From: Mesorhizobium norvegicum
Lineage (GTDB): Bacteria; Pseudomonadota; Alphaproteobacteria; Rhizobiales; Rhizobiaceae
Length of the DNA stretch: 64,000 bases
Direction: 5' to 3'
Assembly: GCF_004919685.1 (NCBI RefSeq)
Contig: NZ_SMYZ01000086.1
Coordinates: 1-64,000 of the forward strand
Shown: positions 53,422 to 62,781 of the stretch, piece after piece
Layout of the letters: each line of letters starts with the position of its first letter
Position numbering within the stretch: position 1 is the stretch's first letter
Program-made: the position numbers and the translations under genes
The notes under the pieces: generated by a model
Told to the model about the DNA's origin: nothing
The model's database searches: none
What the model saw: the letters and a program-made list of their open reading frames with translations, nothing else

Positions 53422-54762
53422 ATGGATTTGACTTCATTGAACAAATCGACTTTTGCCCTGAACCGCAGAACACTTTTGAGGTCGGCTGCGGCCGCTGGGG
53501 TCGGTCTTGCCGTTCCGCACATCTGGACCGGCCGCGCCTCGGCCGCCAACCCGATCGAGATCGTGCATTGGAGCTGGCTATCGGCTTCGGACGGCGAGGT
53601 GTGGGCCAAGATGATCGCCGCCTTCAACGACGCGCACAAGGACAAGGGTGTCCAGATCCGCATGGAGGTGGTTCCTGAGGAGCAATATGTAACCAAGGTG
53701 CTTGCGGCCTCGGCCACCGGCAAGGCGCCAGACTTTGGCTGGGGCACGGCCGGTAAGTCGGCCCAGTTGGCGCGCGACGAGGTCATCATACCGCTCGACG
53801 ATCTCATCGCCGGCTCGGGTCTCGATCTTGCCGACTTCAGTACGACGTCGATCGCCGGGTCCCGCTATCCGAAATACGACAACAAGGTCTTCATGATCCC
53901 CATGGACCTGATGAGCCTTCAGCCTGAAATCAACCTCGATCATGTCAAGGAAGCTGGCCTCGACGCCAGCAAGCCGCCACTGGATGGCGACACACTGCTG
54001 GAATGGGCGATGGCCATGACCAAGCGTGAAGGCGACAAGGTCACTCGCTCGGGGATCATGATGACTGGTTCTGGCGTTCAGCCGACCGTCACCTGGGGGA
54101 TCGTTGCGGAACAGATGGGCTTCCAGCGTGCCAGTGACGATCTGAAGACAGCTTGCGTGAACCCCGATGCCGGCAAGGCGGCGATGCAATGGGTGCTCGA
54201 CCTTTTCGACAAGCACATGGTTTCGACCCGCGACGTCACCGACCGCTACAAGGCTTTCGGAACCGGGCAGGGCTCGATCTTCTGGACCGGCCCTTGGACA
54301 CTTGCCGGCTACGTGGCACAGAAACTGCCATTCAAGACGGTGCTGTTTCCCAAGATCGGCGCCAAGCACGTGACATATCTCGAGATGGGTGGCCTGGAAT
54401 TCTACAAACAGGCTGACCCAGGGCGCCACGAAGCTACAATGGCGGCCGTCAAATGGCTGTCGGATAACAGCTTCCTGTGGACGACGGTTGGGCGCGGCGC
54501 CTCTCCACGCAAATCGATCCTGGAGCGTCCGGATTACAAGACCGCTGGCAGCCCGTGGGATATCCGCGGCGCCTTCGTCGACGGAATGAGCTTTGCCACC
54601 ATCGGCGAGATCCCGGTGGTGAATGGTCCCAACTTCACGATCTACTCAGGTGGAAATTTCCTCGCCAAGACGCTCGAGGGCGTATGGTCGGGACAGACGA
54701 CGATCGACGCGGCGATGCAGCAGATCCAGACGCAGTGGCAGTCCGACTTGGACGAAGGCTGA
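53422..54762 (+). CDS. Sugar-type ABC transporter substrate-binding protein, Tat signal
   Basis: This 446-residue family 1 extracellular binding protein has a twin-arginine leader (NRRTLLRSAAAAGVGLAVP, residues 14-32), indicating export in folded form. The mature part begins near ANPIEIVHWSWLSASDGEVW. It is the first gene of the plus-strand cluster and is followed by a strong hairpin, then two permeases. The ligand is unknown; the partner genes suggest a sugar or sugar-acid derivative. Confidence 0.9.
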   Translation: MDLTSLNKSTFALNRRTLLRSAAAAGVGLAVPHIWTGRASAANPIEIVHWSWLSASDGEVWAKMIAAFNDAHKDKGVQIRMEVVPEEQYVTKVLAASATGKAPDFGWGTAGKSAQLARDEVIIPLDDLIAGSGLDLADFSTTSIAGSRYPKYDNKVFMIPMDLMSLQPEINLDHVKEAGLDASKPPLDGDTLLEWAMAMTKREGDKVTRSGIMMTGSGVQPTVTWGIVAEQMGFQRASDDLKTACVNPDAGKAAMQWVLDLFDKHMVSTRDVTDRYKAFGTGQGSIFWTGPWTLAGYVAQKLPFKTVLFPKIGAKHVTYLEMGGLEFYKQADPGRHEATMAAVKWLSDNSFLWTTVGRGASPRKSILERPDYKTAGSPWDIRGAFVDGMSFATIGEIPVVNGPNFTIYSGGNFLAKTLEGVWSGQTTIDAAMQQIQTQWQSDLDEG

Positions 54763-54799
54763 TCCCGGGATACTTTTCCGGGACCCTGACTGATCCCTT

Positions 54800-54827
54800 G
54801 CCCGTCGCGCCGAACATCGCGACGGGC
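54800..54827 (+). terminator. Hairpin between binding-protein and permease genes
   Basis: GCCCGTCGCG and CGCGACGGGC form a perfect 10-bp stem with an 8-nt loop, without a clear T-run. Such intercistronic hairpins commonly protect or partly end transcripts, so that binding protein is made in excess of the membrane components. Confidence 0.55.
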
Positions 54828-54863
54828 CCCTCCTGACCATTGCCGCAAGGCGGACAGATCGAC

Positions 54864-55766
54864 ATGACAACGGCAATCTTGCAAGGCCAGGCTGACTTCG
54901 GAGCCGAGCGCCATCAGACTGATCGGGCCGGCTATCTGCTCGTTGCCTTTTTCGCGCTGCCGTTCTTCCTGTTCAACATCCTTCCGGTGCTGTTCGGCGT
55001 CTATGTCTCGTTCACGCGCTGGAGCATCGTTGGCACGCCGAAATGGGTGGGCCTCGACAATTTCCACAAGGCGTTCACCGACCAGTGGGTCGCGGTCGCC
55101 TTCAAGAACGTCTTCCTCTACGGCCTCGTCATCGTTCCCTGCGTGACCGGGCTCGGCTTGCTGTTCGCGCTTTTCGTGAACAAGCGCTATCCGCTATCGG
55201 GTCTGGCGCGCACGCTGTTTTTCGCCCCCACGGTGGTGTCCGCGACGGTGATTGGGCTTGTATGGGTCTGGATGCTCGACACCCAGTATGGGCTCGTCAA
55301 TTACTACCTGTCATTTCTCGGTTTCGACGACATCCCCTGGCTCACCTCCACGCGCTGGTCGCTGATCGGCATCAGCATCGCCTCGGTCTGGTGGGATCTG
55401 GGCCTTGCCTTCGTGCTGTTCCTGGCCGCCTTGCAGGATATTCCAGGCGAGATCATCGATGCGGCGCGGGTGGATGGCGCCAACCGCTGGCAGCGCTTCA
55501 AGCATGTGATCCTGCCGCATCTGCGACCCGTCATCAGCATGGTGGTGACGCTGCAGCTGATCTCCACGCTACGCATCTTCAGCCAGGTCTACGTCATGAC
55601 CAATGGCGGCCCGGCCAGTTCCTCGTCCTCGCCGATCCACTATATCTACAATCTCGCCATCGTCAGGAACCTGTTCGGCTACGCCGCCGCGGTGTCCCTC
55701 TTGCTGTTCGTGCTGATCCTGGCGATCACCGTGGTCCAGCGCTTTCTTCTCAGGGAGCGTGCATGA
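54864..55766 (+). CDS. Sugar ABC transporter permease (UgpA/MalF-like)
   Basis: This 300-residue inner-membrane protein has six helices, begins YLLVAFFALPFFLFNILPVLFG and has the EAA loop ALQDIPGEIIDAARVDGANRW. The ATG at 54864 is chosen; a TTG at 54840 is also in frame. Its stop overlaps the next permease (ATGA). Confidence 0.9.
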   Translation: MTTAILQGQADFGAERHQTDRAGYLLVAFFALPFFLFNILPVLFGVYVSFTRWSIVGTPKWVGLDNFHKAFTDQWVAVAFKNVFLYGLVIVPCVTGLGLLFALFVNKRYPLSGLARTLFFAPTVVSATVIGLVWVWMLDTQYGLVNYYLSFLGFDDIPWLTSTRWSLIGISIASVWWDLGLAFVLFLAALQDIPGEIIDAARVDGANRWQRFKHVILPHLRPVISMVVTLQLISTLRIFSQVYVMTNGGPASSSSSPIHYIYNLAIVRNLFGYAAAVSLLLFVLILAITVVQRFLLRERA

Positions 55767-56632
55767 TGACCGCCTGGCTGGACCAAAAGCTCGAGGCGCG
55801 CGGCCTCGAGAGAGCGGATCTCTTCATCTGGCCGCTCGGCATGGCCATCGCCGTTCTCTGGGCGTTGCCCTTCGTCTGGATGGTGTCGACTTCCTTCAAG
55901 TTTCCGGGCGATGTCATGACCAAGGACATCGAATGGCTTCCCCACCGCGTCACCCTGAACAACTACATCAAGGTCTTCGATTACCCCGTCATACGCTGGG
56001 GCTTCAACAGCGTCGTGCAGGCGACGGTATCGACCTTCCTTTGCGTCCTGTTCGGCGCGATGGCCGGCTATGCATTAGCGCGCATGCGGTTTCCCGGTCG
56101 GGATACGCTGTTCTACGTCTTTCTCGCTTCGCTGATGATACCCACCGAGGTTTCGGTGATCCCGCTGCTGCTTGGCTTTGTCAAAATCGGCTGGGCAAGC
56201 AGCTATCAGGCCCTCATCTTGCCATCGATCGGCAATGTCTTCAGCGTCTACATCTTCCGCCAGTTTTTCCTGTCGTTCCCCAAGGAACTGGAGGAGGCCG
56301 CGAAAATGGACGGTGCGGGACCGTTCAACCTGTTCTTCCGCATTGCGCTCCCGCTCGCCCGGGCGCCGGCAATCGCGGCTTCCGTCATCATCTTCACCCT
56401 GAACTGGAACAATTTCCTGTGGCCGCTGCTGGTCACCTTCGACGAGTCAATGAAGACGCTTCCGGTCGGCATAGCAGCCTTCACGCCAGTGGTCGGAACG
56501 CAGACCCAGATCGAGGGCTATAGCGTCGCCATGGCGGCGGTGACCATCCTGAGTATCCCCAGCCTGCTGCTGTTCTGTTTCCTGCAGCGCTATTTCATCC
56601 AGGGTCTTTCCCAGGGCAGCGTGAAACAATGA
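55763..56632 (+). CDS. Sugar ABC transporter permease (UgpE/MalG-like)
   Basis: This 289-residue permease has six helices and the EAA loop FPKELEEAAKMDGAGPFNLFF, completing the heterodimeric channel. A long upstream open extension overlaps the previous gene and is rejected. Four-base overlaps on both sides link it to the preceding permease and the following dehydrogenase gene. Confidence 0.91.
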   Translation: MMTAWLDQKLEARGLERADLFIWPLGMAIAVLWALPFVWMVSTSFKFPGDVMTKDIEWLPHRVTLNNYIKVFDYPVIRWGFNSVVQATVSTFLCVLFGAMAGYALARMRFPGRDTLFYVFLASLMIPTEVSVIPLLLGFVKIGWASSYQALILPSIGNVFSVYIFRQFFLSFPKELEEAAKMDGAGPFNLFFRIALPLARAPAIAASVIIFTLNWNNFLWPLLVTFDESMKTLPVGIAAFTPVVGTQTQIEGYSVAMAAVTILSIPSLLLFCFLQRYFIQGLSQGSVKQ

Positions 56633-58098
56633 CGGTACAAACCTATTCCCGCACCGATCTTGTCGATCCTTTGCCGGCCCAGCATTTCATCGAAGGCAAG
56701 TGGCAGAAATCCACTGAGGGTCGAACATTCGAAACGATCGACCCCAGCACAGAAGCGGTGTTGGCAATCGTGGCGCGCGGCGACGCTGGCGATATCGACA
56801 TTGCGGTCAGGGCCGCGCACCGCGCACTGCATGGCGACTGGCGCGGCTTGAGCCCGGCCGAGCGCGGACGGCTGCTCTTCAAGCTCGCGGATTTGCTGGA
56901 ATCGGACGCCGAACGATTTGCACTACTCGAGACGCTCGATGTCGGCAAGCCGGTCAAGGAGGCGCTCGGCGACATCAGGGGAGTGTGCGCGACGCTGCGT
57001 TACAATGCCGGCGCCGCCGACAAGATGGAAGGGTCGACGATCCCGCTGGGTCGCGATGTCGTCGACTTCACCATGCTGGAGCCGGTCGGCGTGACCGGCC
57101 ATATCGTGCCATGGAACTATCCGCTGGGCATGGTCGCGCGCTCGGTGGCGCCGGCACTTGCCGCGGGCTGCACGGTCGTGATCAAGCCTGCCGAGCAATC
57201 ACCGCTGACGGCGCTGGCCTTTGCCGAACTGTGCCAGAGAGCGGGATTGCCCGATGGCGTGGTGAATGTCGTGGCGGGCTTTGGCGAAGAGGCCGGCGCG
57301 GCGCTTGTCTCGCATCCACTGGTGCGCGGCATCACCTTCACCGGCTCGGTCGAAACCGGGCGCAAGATCTACGCTGGCGCGGCACTGGGCCTGAAGCCCG
57401 TGGTCCTCGAACTCGGCGGCAAGAACCCCATGGTGGTGTTCGAGGATGCCGATCTGGAAAGGGCCGCTTTCGACGCGCTTGACGGCGCTTTCGGCAACAG
57501 CGGCCAGGTCTGCTCGTCGTCGTCGCGGTTCCTGCTGCATCGATCGATCCGCGAGGAATTCCTCGACCGGCTGGCGCAGGGCGCGGCCAGGCTTACCGTC
57601 GGCCGGGGCCTCGACAATTGCGATCTCGGACCGCTGGTTTCGAAGGAGCAGCATGCCAAGGTACGATCCTACATCGACGGGGGCCGCGCATCGGGAGCGA
57701 CAGTGCGGCTCGGTGGCGGTCGTCCGAAAGGGCTCGAGACCGGCTATTTCGTCGAGCCGACCATTTTCGATGGCGTCGATCCGGCAAGCGCGCTGGCCCG
57801 CGAAGAGATCTTCGGTCCCGTCGCCGTGGCGCTGTCCTTCGATACCGCCGACGAGGCGCTCGCCATGACCAATGGCCTCGGCTTCGGGCTCGTCGCCGGC
57901 GTCTACAGCCGCGACATCTCGCGCGCCCTGACATTTGCCCGCGACGTCGAGGCCGGCTCGGTCTGGATCAATGGCTGGTTCATCGGCGGCGTCCAGGCGC
58001 CGACCGGCGGCATCAAGGACAGCGGGGTCGGCCGCGAGCGCGGATTGCCCGGCATCCGCAACTACCTCAGCATCAAAAACATCGGAATTCGGCTGTAG
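56629..58098 (+). CDS. Aldehyde dehydrogenase family protein
   Basis: This 489-residue NAD(P)-dependent dehydrogenase oxidises an aldehyde to an acid. It has the cofactor region HIVPWNYPLGM, the FTGSVETG loop, the catalytic Glu in LELGGKNPMVV, the catalytic Cys in GNSGQVCSSSSR and the EEIFGPVA motif. It resembles betaine/gamma-aminobutyraldehyde-type enzymes. Encoded within the ABC operon by a four-base overlap, it probably oxidises an intermediate of the imported compound. Pairing with the DHDPS-family gene resembles pathways through 2-oxoglutarate semialdehyde. Confidence 0.9.
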   Translation: MTVQTYSRTDLVDPLPAQHFIEGKWQKSTEGRTFETIDPSTEAVLAIVARGDAGDIDIAVRAAHRALHGDWRGLSPAERGRLLFKLADLLESDAERFALLETLDVGKPVKEALGDIRGVCATLRYNAGAADKMEGSTIPLGRDVVDFTMLEPVGVTGHIVPWNYPLGMVARSVAPALAAGCTVVIKPAEQSPLTALAFAELCQRAGLPDGVVNVVAGFGEEAGAALVSHPLVRGITFTGSVETGRKIYAGAALGLKPVVLELGGKNPMVVFEDADLERAAFDALDGAFGNSGQVCSSSSRFLLHRSIREEFLDRLAQGAARLTVGRGLDNCDLGPLVSKEQHAKVRSYIDGGRASGATVRLGGGRPKGLETGYFVEPTIFDGVDPASALAREEIFGPVAVALSFDTADEALAMTNGLGFGLVAGVYSRDISRALTFARDVEAGSVWINGWFIGGVQAPTGGIKDSGVGRERGLPGIRNYLSIKNIGIRL

Positions 58099-58138
58099 GC
58101 CGAAAAAACCAACACATCCCAAAAGAGGAAATCAGGGA

Positions 58139-59347
58139 ATGACTGTTATGAAAGACGTTGAGCACTTCACGATCTTCAAGGACCCGGCGCATTGCGTCAA
58201 CCAGATCGCGACGCGGCTTCTGAAGAACGGCGATATACTCGCCGTGTTCAACGAAGAGCGTTTCCCCTTCCATCACGACAGCGGCCAGACGCTGATGACC
58301 CGCTCCAAGGATGGCGGCAAGACCTGGAGCCCGCCAAAGGTCGTGCTGCCGTGGTCCGAAACGCAAGGCAATTGGGACTGCGGCATCTGCGAAACGCAGG
58401 ATGGCACGCTCATCGTCAATCTGACCATCACCGGCTTCTTCAAGCGCGGCATCAAGCCCGAACAGCCGTCATGGAGCTCGCATCCCAACACCAAGGAATG
58501 GGGCGACTGGACCTGGGCCTACAAGACGCAGGCCTGGCTCGGCACCTTCGTCGTCAAGTCGAAGGACGGCGGCGAGACATGGACCCAGCCTATCCCCGTC
58601 AATGTCCGCCCGCTCAAGCATGGCGGCTGCCGCCTCGGCTGCTGGGAGTTGCCGAACGGCTCGCTGCTCATGGGCCTCTATGGTCGTATCCATGGCTATG
58701 AGGAAGAAGGCGAGGGCGAAAGCACACGTTCGGCGCTGATGCGCTCGGACGACGGCGGCGACAATTGGGAGTACTTCTCGACGCTGGGCTACGACCCGGC
58801 CAGCATCATCGACTATGAGGAGCCCGGCCTGGTCCGGCTCGCGGACGGCAGGCTGGTCTGTTTCATGCGCACGCATGTCAACCCGACCAGCGACGCCAAG
58901 AACATGGTGATGACAATCTCGGAGGATGACGGCTTCTCCTGGACGCCGCCGAAGTGGACCAACATCTGGGGCTATCCGCCGGAGATCATCGCTCTTCAGG
59001 ATGGTCGCTATCTGATGGTCTACGGCTATCGCCGGCCGCCTTACGGCGTACGCGCGATCATCTCGGACAACGGCGTCACCTGGGATGTGAAGAGCGAGTT
59101 CGTCATCCGCGAAGGCGGCGTGCCCGGCCTAACCGTGACGGAGACGCCCGGATCTAGCCGCATGGCGCCGGCCTCAGGCAAGATCGAGGGCGGCGATGTC
59201 GACTGGAATCATCCCGGCGTCTATCAACACATCGGCTACCCAAGCGTCGTCCAGACGCAGGATGGCGCGATCGTCTGCTCGTACCATGAGTGGAGCGACG
59301 ACCCGAAGCCGCTGCAATATGTCCGTTGCACGCGCTTCCGGATCTGA
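58139..59347 (+). CDS. Sialidase-fold Asp-box protein A (BNR repeat), cytoplasmic
   Basis: This 402-residue six-bladed-propeller candidate has five Asp boxes: SKDGGKTW (56-63), SKDGGETW (141-148), SDDGGDNW (203-210), SEDDGFSW (261-268) and SDNGVTW (309-315). At the usual FRIP position it reads NQIATRLL (21-28), so the first sialidase arginine seems absent, while a downstream E-E-R (39-41) remains. No signal peptide is visible, so it acts on an imported compound. The start at 58139 follows AGGGA. A sialidase-like hydrolase or lyase activity is only a guess. Confidence 0.8.
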   Translation: MTVMKDVEHFTIFKDPAHCVNQIATRLLKNGDILAVFNEERFPFHHDSGQTLMTRSKDGGKTWSPPKVVLPWSETQGNWDCGICETQDGTLIVNLTITGFFKRGIKPEQPSWSSHPNTKEWGDWTWAYKTQAWLGTFVVKSKDGGETWTQPIPVNVRPLKHGGCRLGCWELPNGSLLMGLYGRIHGYEEEGEGESTRSALMRSDDGGDNWEYFSTLGYDPASIIDYEEPGLVRLADGRLVCFMRTHVNPTSDAKNMVMTISEDDGFSWTPPKWTNIWGYPPEIIALQDGRYLMVYGYRRPPYGVRAIISDNGVTWDVKSEFVIREGGVPGLTVTETPGSSRMAPASGKIEGGDVDWNHPGVYQHIGYPSVVQTQDGAIVCSYHEWSDDPKPLQYVRCTRFRI

Positions 59348-59356
59348 GCTCCGACG

Positions 59357-60541
59357 ATGAAATCCGGCGCGGCAGCCTTGATACCTCGAATGGATCATCA
59401 GACGATCCATTGCGATCCGCATGCATACAGCGCGCATCCGCATCTCGCTGTTGCGGCCAACGACAATTGGCTGCTGGTATTCACGCAGTCGCGCCGCCGT
59501 GCCGGGATCCTGCATCCACCGCAGGACCCGCTCTACTGCAACATGCTGATGCGATCGGCGGACGAGGGGAGAAGCTGGTCGGCGCCTTCCGTCGTCCCTG
59601 GCTTCGGCTGGCAAGGCGTGGAATGCGCCGGGCTTACCCCGTTGCGCTCCGGTGTCGTGTTGCTGAATCAGTGGCGCTTCGACTGGCATACGCTTGCTCA
59701 TGCGCAAGCCAACCTTGCACCTGACGCATATGCGGGGCCGGAAGAATTGATGGGAGCGGAGGCCATGGCGGCCGAGCTTCAGGATTGGACGCCCCAGAGG
59801 ACAGCGCTTGTTGAACACTATCCCTGGGCGCGCGGCGGCGGGCAGACATGGGTTCATCGTTCGCTTGACGGCGGAAACACCTTCATCGCCTCGAAGCGCA
59901 TCGACACGACGCCTTTCAGCGGCGGCTACGGTATGCGTGGCGGCATCGAGGTCGACAGCGAGATCATGTTGCCGCTTTGTGACGTGCCTAACTATGCCGC
60001 CGTCTTCACCGTGCGGTCAGGCGATGGCGGCCAGAGCTGGTCCGAGCCGCTCCTTGTCGCGGCGGGCGAGGGGCATGCCTTCGAGGAACCGGCACCCATC
60101 CTGCTGCGCGACGGCCGCATCGTCATGCTCTTGCGCGACAATGTCTCGCGCATCCTGCATGTCGTCAGTTCCAATGATGGAGGTGTCTCGTGGAGCGCCC
60201 CGTCGCCGACCGGGATCGAAGACTATCCGGCCGATATGGTGGAACTCGACGACGACCGCATCGCCTGTGTCGCCGGCAGGCGGCGCGCGCCTTTCGGCAT
60301 TGCGCTCTACATCTCTCAAGACAAGGGAAACAGCTGGAATTCGGCCAGTCCCTACATGGTCCGCTCAGACCTTCCCAACCGGGATCTGGGCTATCCATCG
60401 CTGGCGCTGCGCGCCGATGGCAGCCTCTACGTTGTCTACTACGCGCAGGATTCCCAAGGCGTCACGGGCATCCATGCCAGCGTTCTCGTGCCCGACGCTG
60501 ACGGCAGGCACCAGGAAGGACTTGCTTATGGCCAAGGTTGA
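59357..60541 (+). CDS. Sialidase-fold Asp-box protein B (BNR repeat), cytoplasmic
   Basis: This second, divergent Asp-box protein has 394 residues, with boxes SADEGRSW (67-74), SLDGGNTF (169-176, Phe for Trp), SGDGGQSW (221-228), SNDGGVSW (272-279) and SQDKGNSW (320-327). The FRIP position reads AHPHLAV, again without Arg. An insertion of about 50 residues follows the first box. It has no signal peptide. It starts 9 bp after gene A and overlaps the ATPase gene by 14 bases. The function is unknown. Confidence 0.8.
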   Translation: MKSGAAALIPRMDHQTIHCDPHAYSAHPHLAVAANDNWLLVFTQSRRRAGILHPPQDPLYCNMLMRSADEGRSWSAPSVVPGFGWQGVECAGLTPLRSGVVLLNQWRFDWHTLAHAQANLAPDAYAGPEELMGAEAMAAELQDWTPQRTALVEHYPWARGGGQTWVHRSLDGGNTFIASKRIDTTPFSGGYGMRGGIEVDSEIMLPLCDVPNYAAVFTVRSGDGGQSWSEPLLVAAGEGHAFEEPAPILLRDGRIVMLLRDNVSRILHVVSSNDGGVSWSAPSPTGIEDYPADMVELDDDRIACVAGRRRAPFGIALYISQDKGNSWNSASPYMVRSDLPNRDLGYPSLALRADGSLYVVYYAQDSQGVTGIHASVLVPDADGRHQEGLAYGQG

Positions 60542-61643
60542 GCTTTCGGGCGTCTCCAAGAAATACGGCGAGAAGATCATTATCCCCGGCGTCGATCTGA
60601 CGATCGAGCATGGTGAATTCCTGGTCTTCATCGGGCCGTCGGGCTGCGGAAAATCGACGTTGCTTCGCATGATCTGCGGCCTGGAGCCGATCAGTGGCGG
60701 CACGGTTGCCATCGGCGGCAAGCCGATGCGCGGCGTGCCGCCGGCAAATCGCGGCGTGGCCATGGTGTTCCAGAGCTATGCGCTCTACCCGCATAAGACG
60801 GTCGCCGAGAACATGGCCTTCTCCCTGCTGATGCAAGGCATGCCGAAAGCCGAGCGCGACAGAAGGGTCGCCGCCGTCGCCGACACGCTTCAGCTTGGCC
60901 CGTTGCTGGGCCGGCTTCCCAAGGAGCTTTCCGGAGGACAGCGGCAGCGCGTGGCGATCGGCCGGGCGATCGTGCGTGAGCCCGAAGTGTTCCTGTTCGA
61001 CGAGCCGCTGTCGAACCTCGATGCCGAACTTCGCGTCCAGATGCGGCTCGAACTCGCCAAGCTGCACAGAAGCCTTGGTGCCACGATGATCTACGTCACG
61101 CACGATCAGACCGAGGCGATGACGCTGGCCGACCGGATCGTGGTGTTGCGCGATGGCGTGATCGAGCAGTTTGGAACGCCGGCACAGATCTACGACGCGC
61201 CCTGCAACCGGTTCGTCGCCGGCTTCATGGGTTCGCCCAAGATGAGTTTTCTCGAGGCGTTCGTTGAGAGGCAGGAAGGCACGCGCCTGACGCTGCAGAT
61301 CGCGGGAACGACCGGCGGCAGCGTGGAACTGGACCTGGCGCAGCCGATGGCGCTGTCAGGCAGCGTGACCGTTGGCATCCGGCCCGAGCATTTCAACACG
61401 CACCGTACGGCCGGTCCGCGGCTGCAGGCCGACGTCGAATTTGTCGAGCGGCTCGGCGGCGAGAGCTTCCTGCATGCGCCGACGCATCCGGCAGGCACGC
61501 TGATCATGCGCCAGGGCGATGAGGAAGCAAGAAGCGTCGGGACAGGAAAATGCGAGATCGGGGTTGATTGGCGCAAGGCGCATCTGTTTGCCCGGGACGG
61601 CAGAACGATACCGCTCACACGGGAACTCCAGGGGCGGGACTGA
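60528..61643 (+). CDS. Sugar ABC transporter ATP-binding protein (UgpC/MsmK-like)
   Basis: This 371-residue ATPase has Walker A GPSGCGKST, the signature LSGGQRQRVAIGRAI, Walker B FLFDEPLSNLDAELR and a C-terminal TOBE/MalK-type regulatory domain (about 240-371). It is the energy subunit for the binding protein and permeases encoded at 53.4-56.6 kb, from which it is separated by the dehydrogenase and two Asp-box genes. AGGAAGGA precedes the ATG at 60528. Confidence 0.93.
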   Translation: MAKVELSGVSKKYGEKIIIPGVDLTIEHGEFLVFIGPSGCGKSTLLRMICGLEPISGGTVAIGGKPMRGVPPANRGVAMVFQSYALYPHKTVAENMAFSLLMQGMPKAERDRRVAAVADTLQLGPLLGRLPKELSGGQRQRVAIGRAIVREPEVFLFDEPLSNLDAELRVQMRLELAKLHRSLGATMIYVTHDQTEAMTLADRIVVLRDGVIEQFGTPAQIYDAPCNRFVAGFMGSPKMSFLEAFVERQEGTRLTLQIAGTTGGSVELDLAQPMALSGSVTVGIRPEHFNTHRTAGPRLQADVEFVERLGGESFLHAPTHPAGTLIMRQGDEEARSVGTGKCEIGVDWRKAHLFARDGRTIPLTRELQGRD

Positions 61644-61755
61644 TCCTGGCCCTGCGCTCAGCTTCGTCAACCCGACGGCGCGTGCGAAGGTCAACGCGAA
61701 ACATACAGAGCCGCGGGCGACGGCGACGGTGCCGGCCTGCATGAGGGAGACGACT

Positions 61756-62718
61756 GTGGACTTTGAAAAATTGAAATCGCGTCTGGCGGGATGCTACGTA
61801 ACAATACCAACGCCGTTCGAGGACAGCGCTGGCTTTCCGGTCGATCACCAGGCGATCAGGGTCTATGTCCGCTTCCTGATCGACAATGGCCTGAACACCG
61901 AATATGCCACGCTCCTGGCGGGCGGGGCGGCTGGCGACTTTTCGACGATGTCGTTCGAGGAGCGGATCGGCGTTGGCGAAACCGTTGTCCACGAAGCGCA
62001 GGGGCGCGTTCCCCTTGCCTTCGGCGGGCAATCGACCAGCACGCTGGAACTGGTGCGGTTGGCGCAAGCGGCGCAGTCGATGGGGTTCGACTTCCTGCAG
62101 GTGTCCTGCCCGTTCTATTTCACTCACACGGAAGCCGATTTCGAGGAGTTCGTCATGGCCGCGGCCAAGGCGGCGCCGAACATCGGCATCATCGTCTACA
62201 ACACATTCTGGACCTCGACGAGCCTGTCGTTCGGCATGATCGATCGTCTGGCAAAGATCGAGAACGTGGTGGGCCTGAAATGGGCGACGCCGCGAACGGA
62301 CGCGATGGAGTTTGAGGACGTCACCTCGAATTTTTCCAAACGCTTCACGATCATCGACAACAATCTGTTCTTTCCCTATTCGGCGATGCCGTCGCTGGGT
62401 GCGCAGGCGTTCGAGGTGCATCTGTGCAACTACTGGCCCGAATGGGGCATCAAGCTCATCGACGAAGTCAAGGCGGAGAACTACCCCGAGATCGCGCGGA
62501 TGATGGTGGAAGAGGCCATGCCCTTCTACAAACTGTGGGTCGAGATCGAGAAAGGCTACACGAGCGGTGACGGCTATCTCGACAAATTGTGCATGGAACT
62601 GATCGGACTGCCTTCGAGCCGCTGCCGCCCGCCAACACGCGACATTCGTGAAAACTATCGTGCCAAGACGCTTGCCATGATGCGGGCCGCGGGCGTGCCG
62701 CGCCTCGTGGCCAAGTAG
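61756..62718 (+). CDS. DHDPS/N-acetylneuraminate lyase superfamily protein
   Basis: This 320-residue TIM-barrel Schiff-base enzyme has a candidate Lys175 (VVGLKWATPR) and the general acid Tyr148 (IIVYNTFW). The usual GTTGE substrate loop is replaced by GGAAGD (56-61). The superfamily includes dihydrodipicolinate synthase, N-acetylneuraminate lyase, 2-keto-3-deoxy sugar-acid aldolases and 5-keto-4-deoxyglucarate dehydratase. Context does not suggest lysine synthesis. The GTG at 61756 follows GGGAGA; an ATG at 61741 is the alternative start. Confidence 0.85.
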   Translation: MDFEKLKSRLAGCYVTIPTPFEDSAGFPVDHQAIRVYVRFLIDNGLNTEYATLLAGGAAGDFSTMSFEERIGVGETVVHEAQGRVPLAFGGQSTSTLELVRLAQAAQSMGFDFLQVSCPFYFTHTEADFEEFVMAAAKAAPNIGIIVYNTFWTSTSLSFGMIDRLAKIENVVGLKWATPRTDAMEFEDVTSNFSKRFTIIDNNLFFPYSAMPSLGAQAFEVHLCNYWPEWGIKLIDEVKAENYPEIARMMVEEAMPFYKLWVEIEKGYTSGDGYLDKLCMELIGLPSSRCRPPTRDIRENYRAKTLAMMRAAGVPRLVAK

Positions 62719-62781
62719 ACAATGCAAGCCGACAATGCCGGGAACATAACAAGAAGCAACAAATCAACAGGAGCGACCGCT

